64,000 bases of DNA from Siphonodentalium dalli (lineage: Eukaryota; Mollusca; Scaphopoda; Gadilida; Siphonodentaliidae): NCBI GenBank assembly GCA_032622095.1, contig CP136066.1, positions 99,287,319 to 99,351,318 on the forward strand, in the 5' to 3' direction. The notes under the pieces were generated by a model. That model saw only the letters and a program-made list of their open reading frames with translations, searched no databases and was not told the DNA's origin. Position numbers and translations under genes: made by a program. Below are positions 1 through 12,249 of the stretch, one piece after another (positions within the stretch are counted from its first letter, which is position 1; each line of letters starts with the position of its first letter).

Positions 1-540
1 GTCGAAAATATTCATATTTGTTCCAATCACCGTAAACAGAAAAACATTAAAACGCATACAGTTTCGTTCATATATACCATGACCATCGCGTAAACAGCAT
101 GTTATCATAAATATTTACTATATTTTACCTAAGCAAGAGTCTGATTGTGTTACAGAAGACAGCACAATGCTGCTAGCTAATCACACACAAATGGCATAAA
201 CGCTCTTTATTCGTTCCATATCAGGAATTCACCAACAAAGAACGCTCTTTATGTTTACAATCATAATATAAACAAACACCAGAAAAGTAACTTTTTATGC
301 TTTTGTTTACATAACAATGGTCAAAGATATGACAATAAGTTGATAACATACTGTTTATGCGATATTTCTTATGTGTATACGGACAAAGTCTGTCTACATT
401 TTGTTGTTCTTTCTGTTTGTGGCGGTTTTTGACGGGTGGAAATATTTTCACAGGATACCCACCGCCATGCAAGGCCAACCGTACCTTTAAAATGTCAAGC
501 CACCCAGCTAGTGTCCCATGGTTAATGGTTTGGTAAACTC
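1..540. other. No feature recognised
   Basis: AT-rich sequence, no supported ORF or repeat. Confidence 0.5.
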
Positions 541-544
541 ATTG

Positions 545-1015
545 TATGGTTTGGAAAACTAATTTGATACTCGATGGAGGGTTTTGTACACTATTTTTGA
601 TGTATTGAGATGACATTAGTAGATGGTTTGTGACACCAGTTGGATGGATTGGGAACTCATTGGATGGTTTGTGTACTTGTTTTATGGCTTGTGACACGTG
701 CACCCGTTGGGTGTTTTGGGACACCAATTGTGTGGTTTGAGGACAATCGCTATGGATTTGGGACACTTGGTTGGTGGATTGGGGACACTGATTGATAAAT
801 TGGTTCACTGATTTGGGCCATTTGGGACACTAGTTGAACAGTTGTGTGGTTCGGGGACACATGTTGTATGACATAGGACACTCTCCGGGTGGCTTGTGAC
901 ACTAGTTGTGTGGCATGAGGTACATATTGGATGCCTATTTGACACTCTTTTTGTGGGTTTGGACACTAGGTGGTTTGGGACACTCATTGGATGCTTTGAC
1001 ACACTTGCTATATAG
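545..1015. repeat. Degenerate 21-bp minisatellite
   Basis: About 20 copies of a unit like TGGTTTGGGACACTNGTTGGA, with length slips. The apparent Ser/Thr-rich minus ORFs here are by-products of the array. Confidence 0.8.
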
Positions 1016-1679
1016 GGTATAGTTGGGACTTCTGTTGGGTGGTCTGCCTGGTGAGAACAATAAGCGGCTACATAAAACGACAGTCATATCTTAATAATCA
1101 ATTACTCCTGGAAACAACAGTGGAAACGACTCACATAATCCTACATGCTCGATGTCGTGTCCGGTCCATGATGTCAATATACTAACTGATGTAATTTCTA
1201 ATTTTGTATTATTCATGGAATAAATACTGTTTAAACTAATCTCTCCTGACAAATTGATAGAGAAAACCAGACGTGGCATGGATGTAACAGTTTATAATCA
1301 ATCTATATTAGCAACCTCGCAAAGTACACCGCATTGGTGTTGTCTTTGGTACATGCATGCAAGGGGAACAATTGTAGAATCATTGGATATGACAGAACCA
1401 TGTATTGTTAACTGTACTTCCCGAACGTCATTGTAGACAGGCTACAGTCTTACAATACAACCGACCACTGCCAATCACATGTACGTATATTTATCAGCTA
1501 ACAAGGCTGGGCTAAATACCTGTCCCATTCCTGGTGGACGACCATGCTGATATGTATATCCCCTGCCAATATTATAAGTTTGATGACTACAGTGTTGTAT
1601 ACATAGTTCTTGTTAACAATAATAAATATATGAAGCCCAAAATGGCATTTAGTAACACAAACCATAATCATTAAAGATG

Positions 1680-2140
1680 CACTATCAGAATTAACGCTCC
1701 TAAATTATTATTTCTTTGGCTTTGGGAGTAAAACAAATATTCTATTCGAGTCGAGGAACCCACCCATTAAACATCAGAGAGATCAGATATCAAATTTTAA
1801 AGTTTGTTATTTCTCGAGATGTGCAATTATTTGCGGCCCAGAAAAACCTCATGAAACAGAAGGTCTTGGACAAAATTGCGGATGAAGATGGATAACTCTA
1901 AAAGCAAGTGGTAATACGGCCAAATTTCGTGATACTCAAATGATAATACAACCGACCATATTTCGTAGAACAAAATGTTGATAAATAACACGTTTTGGGA
2001 AGGTTAACATTGTTTTGGGAAGGTTAGCATTATTTTGATCCAATTAATCAATTATGATACTGAAGCGTATTTTGTAGAAATGTCGTTGATGTTGTATCTT
2101 GATGATATGGGGACCTTTTGGTCGGATTGAGTACCATTAA
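1680..2140 (+). repeat. Dispersed repeat, copy 1
   Basis: It shares ATTCGAGTCGAGGAACCCAC, TTGCGGATGAAGATGGAT and TGATATGGGGACC...CGGATTGAGTACC with 43190-43620 over some 440 bp. No ORF recognised. Confidence 0.7.
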
Positions 2141-2569
2141 CCTTTTTATAGTAGCAATAGAGATAACACCATCTTGTAATTTGAATGCATAACTGAGTGC
2201 ATCATTTCTATAAATTTGTGTACATTTCTAGGAAACAGATGTTTGTGTTTTGGTAAAAGATATGTTTGCAATATTTTTTATCCTACTTTCCGACATCATC
2301 AATAGAACCACATATTTAATTATTGTAATATACATAATTATGTACAAAAGTTATACGGTTATGGCACATCCAGGCCTTAAGCTTTTGCAATAGCATAGCA
2401 TTCATCTAGGCCAGTATGTGCCAAAAACTGGTATAGCTATGTACATAATAGTGTTTATAAAAATAAATTTATAATTTTAAAAATATATAATTCATCACAT
2501 CATCAATCACTTACCACAAAGGGTAATCTCCTTCTTTTTAACAAGACAGTCAATGACTTGGGTAGCTCA

Positions 2570-3110
2570 CCAGACTGTACTCTAAATTTAGACTACAACA
2601 AGAGATGGACTGTCGTCCGGTGCATACCCCCTCGTGGCATACCGCCTCGTGTGGGCATATCTATAACTTATGAGGGCTATACTCTGGATGGACCCAAACA
2701 CCAGCATTTTCATATAAAAAAAGATGAGTAACTATAGAACAATAAAAACAAAACAAACATTTGAATGTGCCATTAAATGTCCTCATAGTGGTGGTGAACA
2801 TCCATACAAAATTTCATTGAGATCCGAGCATTACTGTTCAAGTTATGAGCTGAACAGACATTGGATGGACCAAACAACCAACATTTCCAGATAAACAAAG
2901 ATGAATAACTCTAGAATGGAAAAGCAGAACAGAACCATGGAACCCTCTATTGAATGTCCTCATAGTAGTGAACATCCATACCAAATTTCATTGAGATCCC
3001 AGCACAACTGTTGAAGTTATGACATGAACAGACACCAGACAGACCAAAAATCCAACATTTCAAGATAAACAAAGATGAATAACTCTAGAATGGAAAAAAA
3101 CCTCCCAACT
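2570..3110 (+). repeat. Dispersed repeat (AGAGATGGACTGTCGTCCGG)
   Basis: Near-copy of 29185-29700, with internal about-190-bp repeats (GAACATCCATACCAAATTTC; AACATTTCCAGATAAACAAA). Confidence 0.7.
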
Positions 3111-3759
3111 GGACCAAACTAAATTACAACTGGTACTTCAAACTCCAACTATTGAAAATTTATCAATACCTTACTGATAATACCGGTATATATCAAAGTT
3201 ATTACATGTAATAGAGGTATCTATATACAAGTAACAAACATGAAATCCATACTAGTAGCATAGATAGGGTGGGTGCAGGAGTGTTAAATGTCTTATCTCT
3301 GCCCCATTTGAACCAATGTAAATCCCAATCTATGAGATCAATTGATCTTGTAATTTCAAAGAGTATATTATAGAAGTTGAAGTGAGTTCATTTCCCTTAA
3401 AATAAGTTACAAAATTAAGGGAAGGGTTGTCAACATGGCACCTCTGATAATTGTTCTTGAAAGCAGCAGCATAATAAATAAGAAACATCATTATCACAGA
3501 TGAAAAGAAGTTAATAGCCTATAGAAACATAATATTGTAACACTGGAATTAATCTAATTTAAATGAATGACACACATCAACATTATCTATTATTTGTTTA
3601 TCAAACACTGTCAGATAAGATCTCATTTCATACACAAGAAACATTGGAGATAATGGCTGGCAGACAAGCTTTATATTGTTGTCAGCGAAGATGACTTCTT
3701 AATAATACTGTGGCATTAGGAATGTGAAAGAACAACATTTGTAACATGTACTTACTTTG

Positions 3760-4375
3760 ACCCTTCAATTGGCAAGGGTAACAATCTTGATTCTGTCTGT
3801 TCGCGATTTTTCTCCCAGACCTCTGGACCGATTTAAACTAAATTAGGTGGGGTGAGTCGCTGTACCCTGGCAGATGTTATAACGAGGTTAGTTTAAAAAA
3901 ATTAAAATTAAAATTAAAAAAATTAAAATAAAAAAAAAATTTAAATGGAATTTTTTTTCAATGTTTTTGGTTAGCAAGGAGTTAAATCTAATTTTTATGT
4001 CCTTTGCCCCGCCCGAATTTGACCCAGTGACCTCATTTGAACAAAACTGAACTCCAGTCACCCAAGGACCCTTCATACCTAATATGAACCCATTTGGCCT
4101 GATGGAACTTGATAAGTCCTTTTAAGAATTACTATGAAAGGAAAGATTAAGGGCCCTGGCTTCGCAACTATTTGACCCAGTGACCTCATTTGAACAACTA
4201 TGAATGCGAGTCATCTTGGGAACATCCACGCCAAATATGAACCCATTCGGTCTTATGGTTCTGGAGAAGATGTTTAAAGATTTGATGATGGACAGATGGA
4301 CAGCTAAACAGATGGATGGATGGACGAGGAGTGATGACTGTGGACTTCATCTCAGGTGAGCTAAAACTAATTGAT
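3760..4375 (+). repeat. Dispersed repeat (TTTGACCCAGTGACCTCATT)
   Basis: It recurs in the same orientation at 17025-17735, 17750-18190, 18925-19360 and 19385-19625; full copies end TTCGTCTCAGGTGAGCTAAA. Confidence 0.7.
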
Positions 4376-5074
4376 CTATATAGAAATAATCGGGGACTCA
4401 AACAATACATGGGCCTTTAATCTGAAGCAGTGTTGCGGCTATTCATAAAAGTAAACGCCCAAACACAAAGTATGGCTCCATAAATAAAATAATAAATACA
4501 CGAACACGCAATTTTTCATGATCATATTTTAATTAAAAGAATTGTATTCTGAATGAACATGAGATCACTAACATTGTTAAGAACAGTCTCATTAAAAAGC
4601 TGATGATGATATGTCAGATAAACAACCCTAGAATTCTGATGAAAATTAAATTTTGATTGGATGATTACTGGACCTTTTTGCAGCTGTCAATTAAGTCAAT
4701 GTAATAGGACGACAGTCAGTTATGACTATTTGTCCCCACATCCGGTTGTAACTAGCAATATGATTGGCTACAACGCTACATTTAAATCACCATGTCCCCC
4801 GTCACCCTTGACAGCGGGGTATAAGAGAATGTGTGCGAAACATTAGGGATATATTAGCACGTGAAACATTAGGGGTATATGAATGACCCTTGAACTGACA
4901 AATTTCCGCCAATAGTGACGATGCTCTCGCACTCCGAGTTGACGTCACCTGATGCCGGATCCTTATGTCGGCTACTGAATTATTATTATTGGTGTGAATT
5001 AATCAGAGAAACTATGAAAGCACTTAAATTAAGGAGACATGGCTATTGTTGTGGGGACAAAATTGTTACCTCCA

Positions 5075-5195
5075 GCAACATCGTGGGGTACATAGAGATT
5101 TAATACCGGGATGTCTCTTTTTGAACCCCTCGGCTATGCTTCGGGGTTCAAAATCGACATCAAGGTATTAATTCTCCATGTACCCCCGATGTTGC
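5075..5195. repeat. Palindromic element
   Basis: GCAACATCGTGGGGTACATA pairs with TATGTACC-type sequence near 5180-5195; the inner hairpin TTTTTGAACCCC/GGGGTTCAAAA is at 5118-5153. Confidence 0.7.
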
Positions 5196-5639
5196 CGAAG
5201 ATAACTAATAATCACCCCTAAAAATATACATGACTATCGAATTGTATTTCTTTGAATTTGTACTTTTCATGTCTATTGTAAATAAAAATTATCCCATCTT
5301 ATTCTATACTAATAATTAGAAAACTGAGCCAGTCGTTTACTGCAATCAGCTGCATTGATAATTCCATTTCACCATAATATTGATATCTGTGCATACTTTC
5401 AGTATTAAACTGCCTTCTTTCAAACAATTCATTTCTTTTTCAATTCATTATGTACTGAAATTTTGATTTGTGCATTGATGTGGGAAATTCATCAATGATT
5501 ATAACATTCTTATCATTTTCCATGATACTTGTCATATATTGCACAATTAAGAGATGAAAATAATGTATTGTCTCGGGTGTTTTATAGCATAAAGGCAGGC
5601 GCTGTAAAACTAATTAAACTATTTCTGCAGATGCCTTGT

Positions 5640-5990
5640 CTCCTGGCAACCTTAAAGACATATTATGGACTTGCTCAAGTGCAATAAACTTATAAGTTAG
5701 TACTCAGGTGCTATGCTAACCTGGGGAATGTATAATTCTACTAAGATAACCGAAAATTTCAAATTAATCGACCATACCACTCCATAGAAAACATCGTCTG
5801 AACTATGCTTAATTGTAAATATTTACACCTCAATTCGGGACGCAACAATCGGCGATAAACTAACGTTAACAAATTCGCCATCGAGCGTCATTGCATTTTA
5901 TTAATATATAAGACTGACGGTGTGTGTTGTCAATTTGGATTAATATTCGTAAAAAATAACAACTTTGAGCAAGAGTATTCTCCATATATA
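5640..5990 (+). repeat. Dispersed repeat family (TTAGTACTC...AATTGTAAATATT)
   Basis: Conserved blocks CCATAGAAAAC, AATTGTAAATATT, CGGGACGCAAC and GTGTGTTGTCAATTTGGAT recur at 25310-25640 and 31803-32075; an inverted piece is at 37105-37205. Confidence 0.7.
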
Positions 5991-6905
5991 TTTTATCACC
6001 ATACCGGAGTGTTTCAAATCACTTTAAGCTTCTCCCACTAATGAATTTGTGGAAACCTTCATTTGCATGGACTAATTTAAGCAATTATTTGAAACCAAAG
6101 TATTTAACGAGGGTGTGTATGAAGGAGGTGAACTTTGTAAGTAGTACACATACACATGCCACCTTTAGAGTTGCTCTTGTCAATGAGCTGTTACATCACT
6201 AACCAGTGAAATATATAATATAGTACTTAGTGTAGGATATACCCAATTATTGGATGTGAACTCCAGTCATAGAGAAACAGCCTTCGCATCAGAATTCTAG
6301 ACATAATAATCATTATTCAATTTTTCAAGAGGCTGCATTAATACATGAACAATATGATGTATGAAAACAACTGATATATTTTACAGAACCAAATTCTAAG
6401 GCTGTCGATTTCATAATTGATTATTGCAATTTAACGGGACCCAAGGCCTTCACAGTGGGTAAATAAACAAATACTATAAAGTCTGTAAAAACATCACCAC
6501 CAAGGACATGAACAAATGTACACTCTTTGCATTTATATAAATTATTGAAAGTTCTCCAACAAAGAAATTTCATAAATTGAAACCATTGTTATGTAAACAA
6601 AACAATTACAGTGTTTGGTCAACAAACATCGGTAATCAAATATGTTAGTCTAAATATTATTTTCAGAATATTTTTGATCGGTAACTGCCACTATATTAGC
6701 AATGTTTAACCAAAATGGTTTTGATAAGCGATATCTCGTAATTGGAGAGTTATTAATCTATATAGATATAAAAGAGTAGGATCTGTCTGTCTGTTCTCAA
6801 TTTTGGACCGATTTCAACCAAATTTGGTGTGGTGACTCAGGGTTCCCCTGCTGATGTTAAAACGGCATTAGGTTGTCATAATTTTGATAGAAAAACAATT
6901 ATTAA

Positions 6906-7280
6906 CCCTTTACCCAACAGAAGGGCCCTGTGCCAATGCATTCTCTTATATATGCGAGTCGACCATAGGTCGCCTCGCATATATAAGAGAATGCATTGGC
7001 TTAACACATTAAAAATTATAAAATTGATAAAGAATGTAAGATAAAATGGTAAAAAGTGTTAGGCCAATGCATTCTCTTATATATGCGAGGCGACCTATGG
7101 TCGACTCGCATATGTAAGAGAATGCATTGGCACAGGGCATAACTGTAACTATCACAATGTGGTCAAGGAGCCGGTTCCAATGATATCCATATTTGTATGG
7201 TTCTATTGAGACAGACCGAAGATATTTTAGGCTGTTGAAGCTTTATTTGGCCGGTTTTGGCCGGTTTGTTGGGTAAAGGG
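6906..7280 (+). mobile_element. piggyBac-type MITE
   Basis: CCCTTTACCCAACA...TGTTGGGTAAAGGG between TTAA 6902-6905 and TTAA 7281-7284. Same family as 35151-35544 and 54564-54955, with the same two internal hairpins. Confidence 0.85.
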
Positions 7281-7698
7281 TTAAAAAAAAAAAAAATTGA
7301 ATTGTTAAATTAAGCAAGGAAGTTCAATTGACGTTTAAGTTTTAGTTTTAAATTGAAGTTTAGTTCAATCTAAACTAAAAAATAAAATATAAATTAAAAA
7401 AAAAAGGAATAAATTTGAAATTTATTTAAAAAAAAATAAAATCTAAATGTTTAAATTATCAAAATGTGCACCTCAAACTCAAAGGGGCCTTCTGTTATCC
7501 CTGGTGCACAAAGGGGCCACCGAATAAAGGCTCCCAAAGGGAGCCGGTTTCAACTAGTAATGAAAATTAGAACAAAATCAATCTATTTTTAAATGCACTT
7601 GTTGATGATAGTTGTTTTACAGACTTTTATAAAAATTGATCTAATTTTACATGAACCTATTTCGAAGGCCTTGGGTCGCTTTAATAGTAGACTATTAA

Positions 7699-7998
7699 CC
7701 CTTTTTTTACTAAATACTCGATGACAAGTACACCTGTAGTTACAATGTACCTTTGGAAATGCTCAGATAATAAGAAAAACAATCCATGTTGAACTTATTA
7801 TCTGAACATTTCCTACAGCCTGAGGCCATTTGTTGAATATTTCCCACCAATGAGGAATAGGAATCCTTCTGCACATGCATTATCTGTTTGTCCGTATGTC
7901 ATCTGCTTATATTAATGAACTTCACTCCTGTATAATAATAGATCATTCCAATGTATACTGTTATTACTGACCGGAAGAATATATTCAGTTAAAAAGGG
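7699..7998 (+). mobile_element. piggyBac-type MITE, second family
   Basis: CCCTTTTTTTACT...AGTTAAAAAGGG between TTAA 7695-7698 and 7999-8002. It contains the hairpin TCAGATAATAAG...CTTATTATCTGA. Confidence 0.75.
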
Positions 7999-8074
7999 TT
8001 AAAAGGCAGGCCTGGTTTGAAATTCTGGGGTGGGTCAAATTAGTATAACACCATTGGAAAGTCCAGGCCTTTAA

Positions 8075-8328
8075 CCCTTTCATGACTGGAGCTTCCTGAA
8101 ATTTTGTAAAAACCCTGTGCGAATGCATTCTCTTATATATGCGAGTTGCCCATTGGGGAACCTCGCATATATAAGAGAATGCATTGGCCTAACAATATTT
8201 ACATTGACCTTGTAAGCCAGTGCATTCTCTTTTTATGCAAGGCTCCCTATGGGAGACTCGATATATAAAAGAATGCACTGGCACAGGGTCATTAATTCTG
8301 CACCAGCGCAGCTCCGGTCATGAAACGG
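8075..8328 (+). mobile_element. piggyBac-type MITE, third family
   Basis: TTAA 8071-8074 and 8329-8332; ends CCCTTTCATGACTGGAGC and GCTCCGGTCATGAAACGG. It shares the internal TGCATTCTCTTATATATGCG hairpin with the first family. A right-half fragment of the same kind is at 29935-30011. Confidence 0.75.
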
Positions 8329-8695
8329 TTAAAACTAAATAACTGTGTTCTCAAGCTCAGACAATTACATATGGGGAATTTGGTAGGCAGGCTTTTTATT
8401 TGTATTTAACAATTAAAAAAAAAAAATTCCAGAAATAAATGGATGTATAGGTAATTTTATACCAAAACAATTACCAAGCAATATAGAATATAGAATCTAT
8501 CCTCCGCTGCCTTTTAACTACATGTATTACGTCTCCAACAAAAAAGTATCTGAATTTATAATTGTGGAAAATTGGAGAATGAGTTTTTAAGTTTTTGGAT
8601 AAATTGCAAATACAATTTTTAATGAGGCCCTCTTTTGGGTGGTTCGGGAGGTGGTTGAGAACACAGTAGTCTTATTTATTTGGCCTTACCGGCAA

Positions 8696-8787
8696 GCAGA
8701 ATGAGGTCCCCAGAGGGTGATTTTAGTGACGCTATCCGCATGGTGGGCTAGCATCACTAAATTCACCCTCTGGTGACCTCATTCTGC
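8696..8787. repeat. GCAGAATGAGGTCCCCAGAG hairpin repeat
   Basis: Palindromic unit of about 90 bp, left arm GCAGAATGAGGTCCCCAGAG and right arm its inverse. Family members also at 14503, 15427, 18331, 18621, 23517, 23800, 30926 and 31219, with single-arm pieces at 15092-15158, 20720-20762 and 61490-61530. Confidence 0.8.
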
Positions 8788-8891
8788 ATGGCCTCATCTT
8801 CTATGGGAGACATAGACTCAGATTGAAGTTCCGAAATGGTGAATATATAATTTTTATATTAAAATTAGTTTTTCCTCAAGGGAAGCCCGAA

Positions 8892-9076
8892 ACTGAACTA
8901 TATGGATTATTATCCTCGGCCTTGTGTTATCAGGAGGGTTAAAATTTATTGTCCGTTTATTAGCCTACTCCGGTCAATCAGCGACTCCGGTCAATCAGTG
9001 CTCGGATTAGCTCACGCATGGATGCGTCCCGTGCAAATCTCGCTCTCCTAACAATTCATCTAGCCAGTTTTATTTC
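8892..9076. repeat. Inverted terminal repeat of the DIRS-like element, low-coordinate copy
   Basis: It pairs with 14152-14336 as a reverse complement with no mismatch seen by eye. It contains the short direct repeat CTCCGGTCAATCAG twice. Confidence 0.85.
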
Positions 9077-9143
9077 CGACTTTTAATAGTAAGATTTGCG
9101 AGTCGCGGGGTTGGGAATGGCACCGCCATGGGAGGGATCTATG

Positions 9144-9240
9144 ATAGTTCAGTTTCGGGCTTCCCTTGAGGAAAAACTAATTTTAATATAAAAATTATAT
9201 TTTTCCGCCAAGGAGAAGCCCTTCAACTGAACTATATGGA
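9144..9240. repeat. Internal complementary region (end-to-end junction complement)
   Basis: Its reverse complement begins with TCCATATAGTTCAGTTGAAG, the right-end sequence, and passes through GGCGGAAAAATATAATTTTT, the join, into the left-end sequence CCTCAAGGGAAGCCCGAAAC. The match to both ends is exact over about 42 and 56 bp. Confidence 0.8.
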
Positions 9241-9554
9241 ATAGAATGCAAGCCCAGGAGGAGGCAACGAGCAATAAATTTAATATTCCAGTTTGACGGG
9301 AATGTACTCTTCCAAACAGATTTCATGTAAATGTGATTTAGTCATGAATCGGCTTTGATATGTTATGTGAAAGAGCTCATAAATTCAGATTCCAGCATTG
9401 CTCAAGCTTGTACCTCCCCCCTTGTCTTTTGGAATAAACATCCCAGGCAGTGCCATACCATACGTGCCAGCTATTATTAGAAACCGAGCAGTAGAGACTT
9501 CTTCTGCTGCTGCTTTTCTCTCGTGTCCTGCGATGAGAGTGATGGAGGTATTTA

Positions 9555-11400
9555 CTATTTATATCTTCCCAAATAGAAAGCGCTATAGACGGTACGCGAC
9601 AGCGAGTCTTCCTCACACAGAACAGCCTCCAAAGGCTCGGGTGCTATTGTCCCGGAGGATTGGTTGCCCGAATCTCCGAGAACGGCACTCTGCCTGCCAC
9701 GGTCTGCTGATGCAGGACCAGGGGGCGCGAACTGGTACAGCCCAAGGACTGGTACAGTTGTGCAAAGTTTGTGTAATTCATTGTAACAAGATTTGACACA
9801 TATCCTGTGATGAAGTTTTTTCCAAGAGATCGACCCGTGTCGTGTCCGTACGCAAAGCGAGTTCCCTAGGAACGACAGAATCCTTGACCGACAGTGGGAA
9901 CCACCGTCGGCCCGAGATCCTTGCTCATCGTCGTCAAAGCCATCAGACGCCAGGAGAATTATAGAAACTAGAAAGCATGTCAGGATCGACGCCAGCAACA
10001 GAACAGCCTGCATCAGGTTGAGGTAAGGTACTAGAGGGAAGCCCACACTGGGAATGGCTCGAACGAGGAACAATTGCGCTCGCAGTTAGATTTTAAGGTG
10101 TTATCTCCCACCCCAAGGCCAAAATGGCGGAAAAAAGGGAAATTGAAAGGATCCATTTGACCAGGGAAAGCCCCCCACCGAATCTCCCAAATGCAGGTGG
10201 TCCCGACACGCTGACATAAACGTCGATGACATACCACTAGGATCCCCTGACGGCAGAGGAGCAGGCCTGGACGTATCACTTGGGATGACGTTTCCAGGGG
10301 GACAAGACCGACCCTCGTAATGGAGTGGGCCACGGCGCCGTGGGGAAGCGTCAGAAGGCCAGTTGGCTAGTGCGCTTTGTGCGGCACGGGACAACGAGGC
10401 TTCCCCACCCAGAACAGTCGCCAAAGGCGCGGGTGCTTGTGTCCTGGAGGATTGGTTGCCCGAATCTCCGGAGGACGGTACCCTGCCTCCCACGGTCTGC
10501 AGAAGACGGGGCTTGCAGCATGACCAGGGGGGACCGAATGGTTCCTGCCCGAGTTAAGACTGGTACGTTTGCTCAAAATGTAAAACCATGGACCAATGGG
10601 CCCTCAACCAACTATGACAATATCGCGTAAATTCATGAGCAACCCGTACGGCCATCAAAGTCGAATCTCGTTCGACAATAAGCAAGACAAGACATTCTGT
10701 TAGTTATTAGCAAGCATAATATACAAAACATTTGTTAGTTATTGCAAAACAAGGTTAATAAGGTAAATTCCGTTATTTACGATGGCCACGTGATCTTACC
10801 TGCTAGAAATTAACCGCAGGTAAGATACTGTCTTTTCTCGGCGAAGAGGACGATGAGATCCGATTTCTCCTGTGCAAGAACATAGCGGAGTCCTTGCTTA
10901 CGGTGAGGAGAACGTTTTATACACTTACAGAAAGTCCGCAGATGGTGGAGCAGGCCTGGAATATCCCGAGGGAGTATGAATCCAGGGGGACAAGACCCAC
11001 TCTCGTAATGGAGTGGGCCACGGACCGTGGGGAAGAGTCAGAAGTCTCAGTCCTTCCCAGGAGACAGGAGCAATTGTTCACGCAGCCTTAAGCAATTGTA
11101 ATTTTCTAATTCACGAATATTAAACTGTGCACTGTTCCCTCTTGACAGAAGGTGCATGGTCATAGTAATCATTTATTCAATATTAAACTATTGGAAGGTA
11201 TATATAAAATCGTTCCCATCGCAGTTAAATTATGGGAATGTGAAAGTGCCATGGAACATGCATGTTTTGAGGTCTATCCCACAATGACATTGAATTTGAG
11301 AAAAACACAACTGATGATTATACAGGCGCAAGGACATCCGTCTTCTGAATTGCGAGAGCAAATGAGAGCTCGAGCTGCGGTTACATCTGGGAAGAACTGA
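9555..11400. repeat. Degenerate tandem repeats inside the DIRS-like element, with long ORFs of unknown function
   Basis: A GC-richer segment is repeated in diverged form near 9600-9735, 10390-10540 and 11425-11530. A second block recurs at 10285-10345 and 10985-11035 (CTCGTAATGGAGTGGGCCAC). Minus-strand frames of 172 and 130 codons (9555-10073, 10101-10493) share the peptide GDSGNQSS and Pro/Ser-rich sequence; they resemble no domain I recognise and could be gag-like remnants. Confidence 0.5.
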
Positions 11401-11539
11401 AGTCTGGTTGGCTGGTGCGCTATTAGTGGCACATGATGAGTCTTCCCCACCCTAAGGCTCAGGAGCTGTGGCATTCGCCCTTGAAGATTTGTTTTCCAAA
11501 TCAACGATGGTAGCACCCCGCCAGTCACTGGTACTGGGC

Positions 11540-12245
11540 AGTGGTCATGCACAATATAAAGGCTTCTTTGGGAACGGCGCTTTATATGTGTGATGATACA
11601 AATGCTTTCATTTGTGTTATTCATATAGGTTTTCTATTTACCAGATAATCATGGATACGTAGTAATAGAAAGAGAAGAGCCATGTTTTGGACTCTTTTGA
11701 AATTGGCACTGGCAGGCCTGCCGAATGCAAAATAAATCTGAAGCCGTAACGTATTTGTCGGTTGTCTGGTTGTGCTTAGGTACCCATAGGTTACACAAAC
11801 TGTTATATTCAGTATCACGAGAGCCACATACAACTTTGACGCGACCTAGATTTCACAACCTCCAGGTGAACCGAACCGTCGTTCGCCTCCAATACGCAGG
11901 CCTGCAGTGGTCGTGCGCAATATAAATAGAAACACTGTTCATGTAACTGCACTTTATATGTGTGACAATACAAATGCTGTCCTTTCTGTTATTTGCCCGA
12001 TAATCAATTGGATATGAGGCAATAGAAGGAAAAGAGCCATGTGTTGATCTCTGATGGAAATTATAGTGGCAGCGGCCCTGCGCAATATAAATGCATTTCC
12101 TGTAACTGTGCTTAATACAGGAGTGAAGGCTATTTGACATTTGATCTTTCTATGTGGAAATAGAAGGTAGAGAGCCAAGTGATGGACTCTGTTGGAAAGG
12201 CTATTGACAGTGCATCGGGGGCACATGACAATATAAATGCATAGT
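11540..12245. repeat. About 250-bp degenerate tandem repeat inside the DIRS-like element
   Basis: A unit containing GCACAATATAAA, TTTATATGTGTGA, ATACAAATGCT and AGAAAGAGAAGAGCCATG recurs with changes near 11550, 11915, 12080 and 12225. No coding sequence is recognised. Confidence 0.55.
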
Positions 12246-12249
12246 AGTT

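Noticed and set aside
539-1002. Two minus ORFs rich in Ser, Thr and Pro
   Set aside because: They are translations of the 21-bp minisatellite.
9398-9796. 132-codon plus ORF
   Set aside because: It is antisense to the inferred orientation of the DIRS-like element and has no domain; probably a by-product of the GC-richer repeat.
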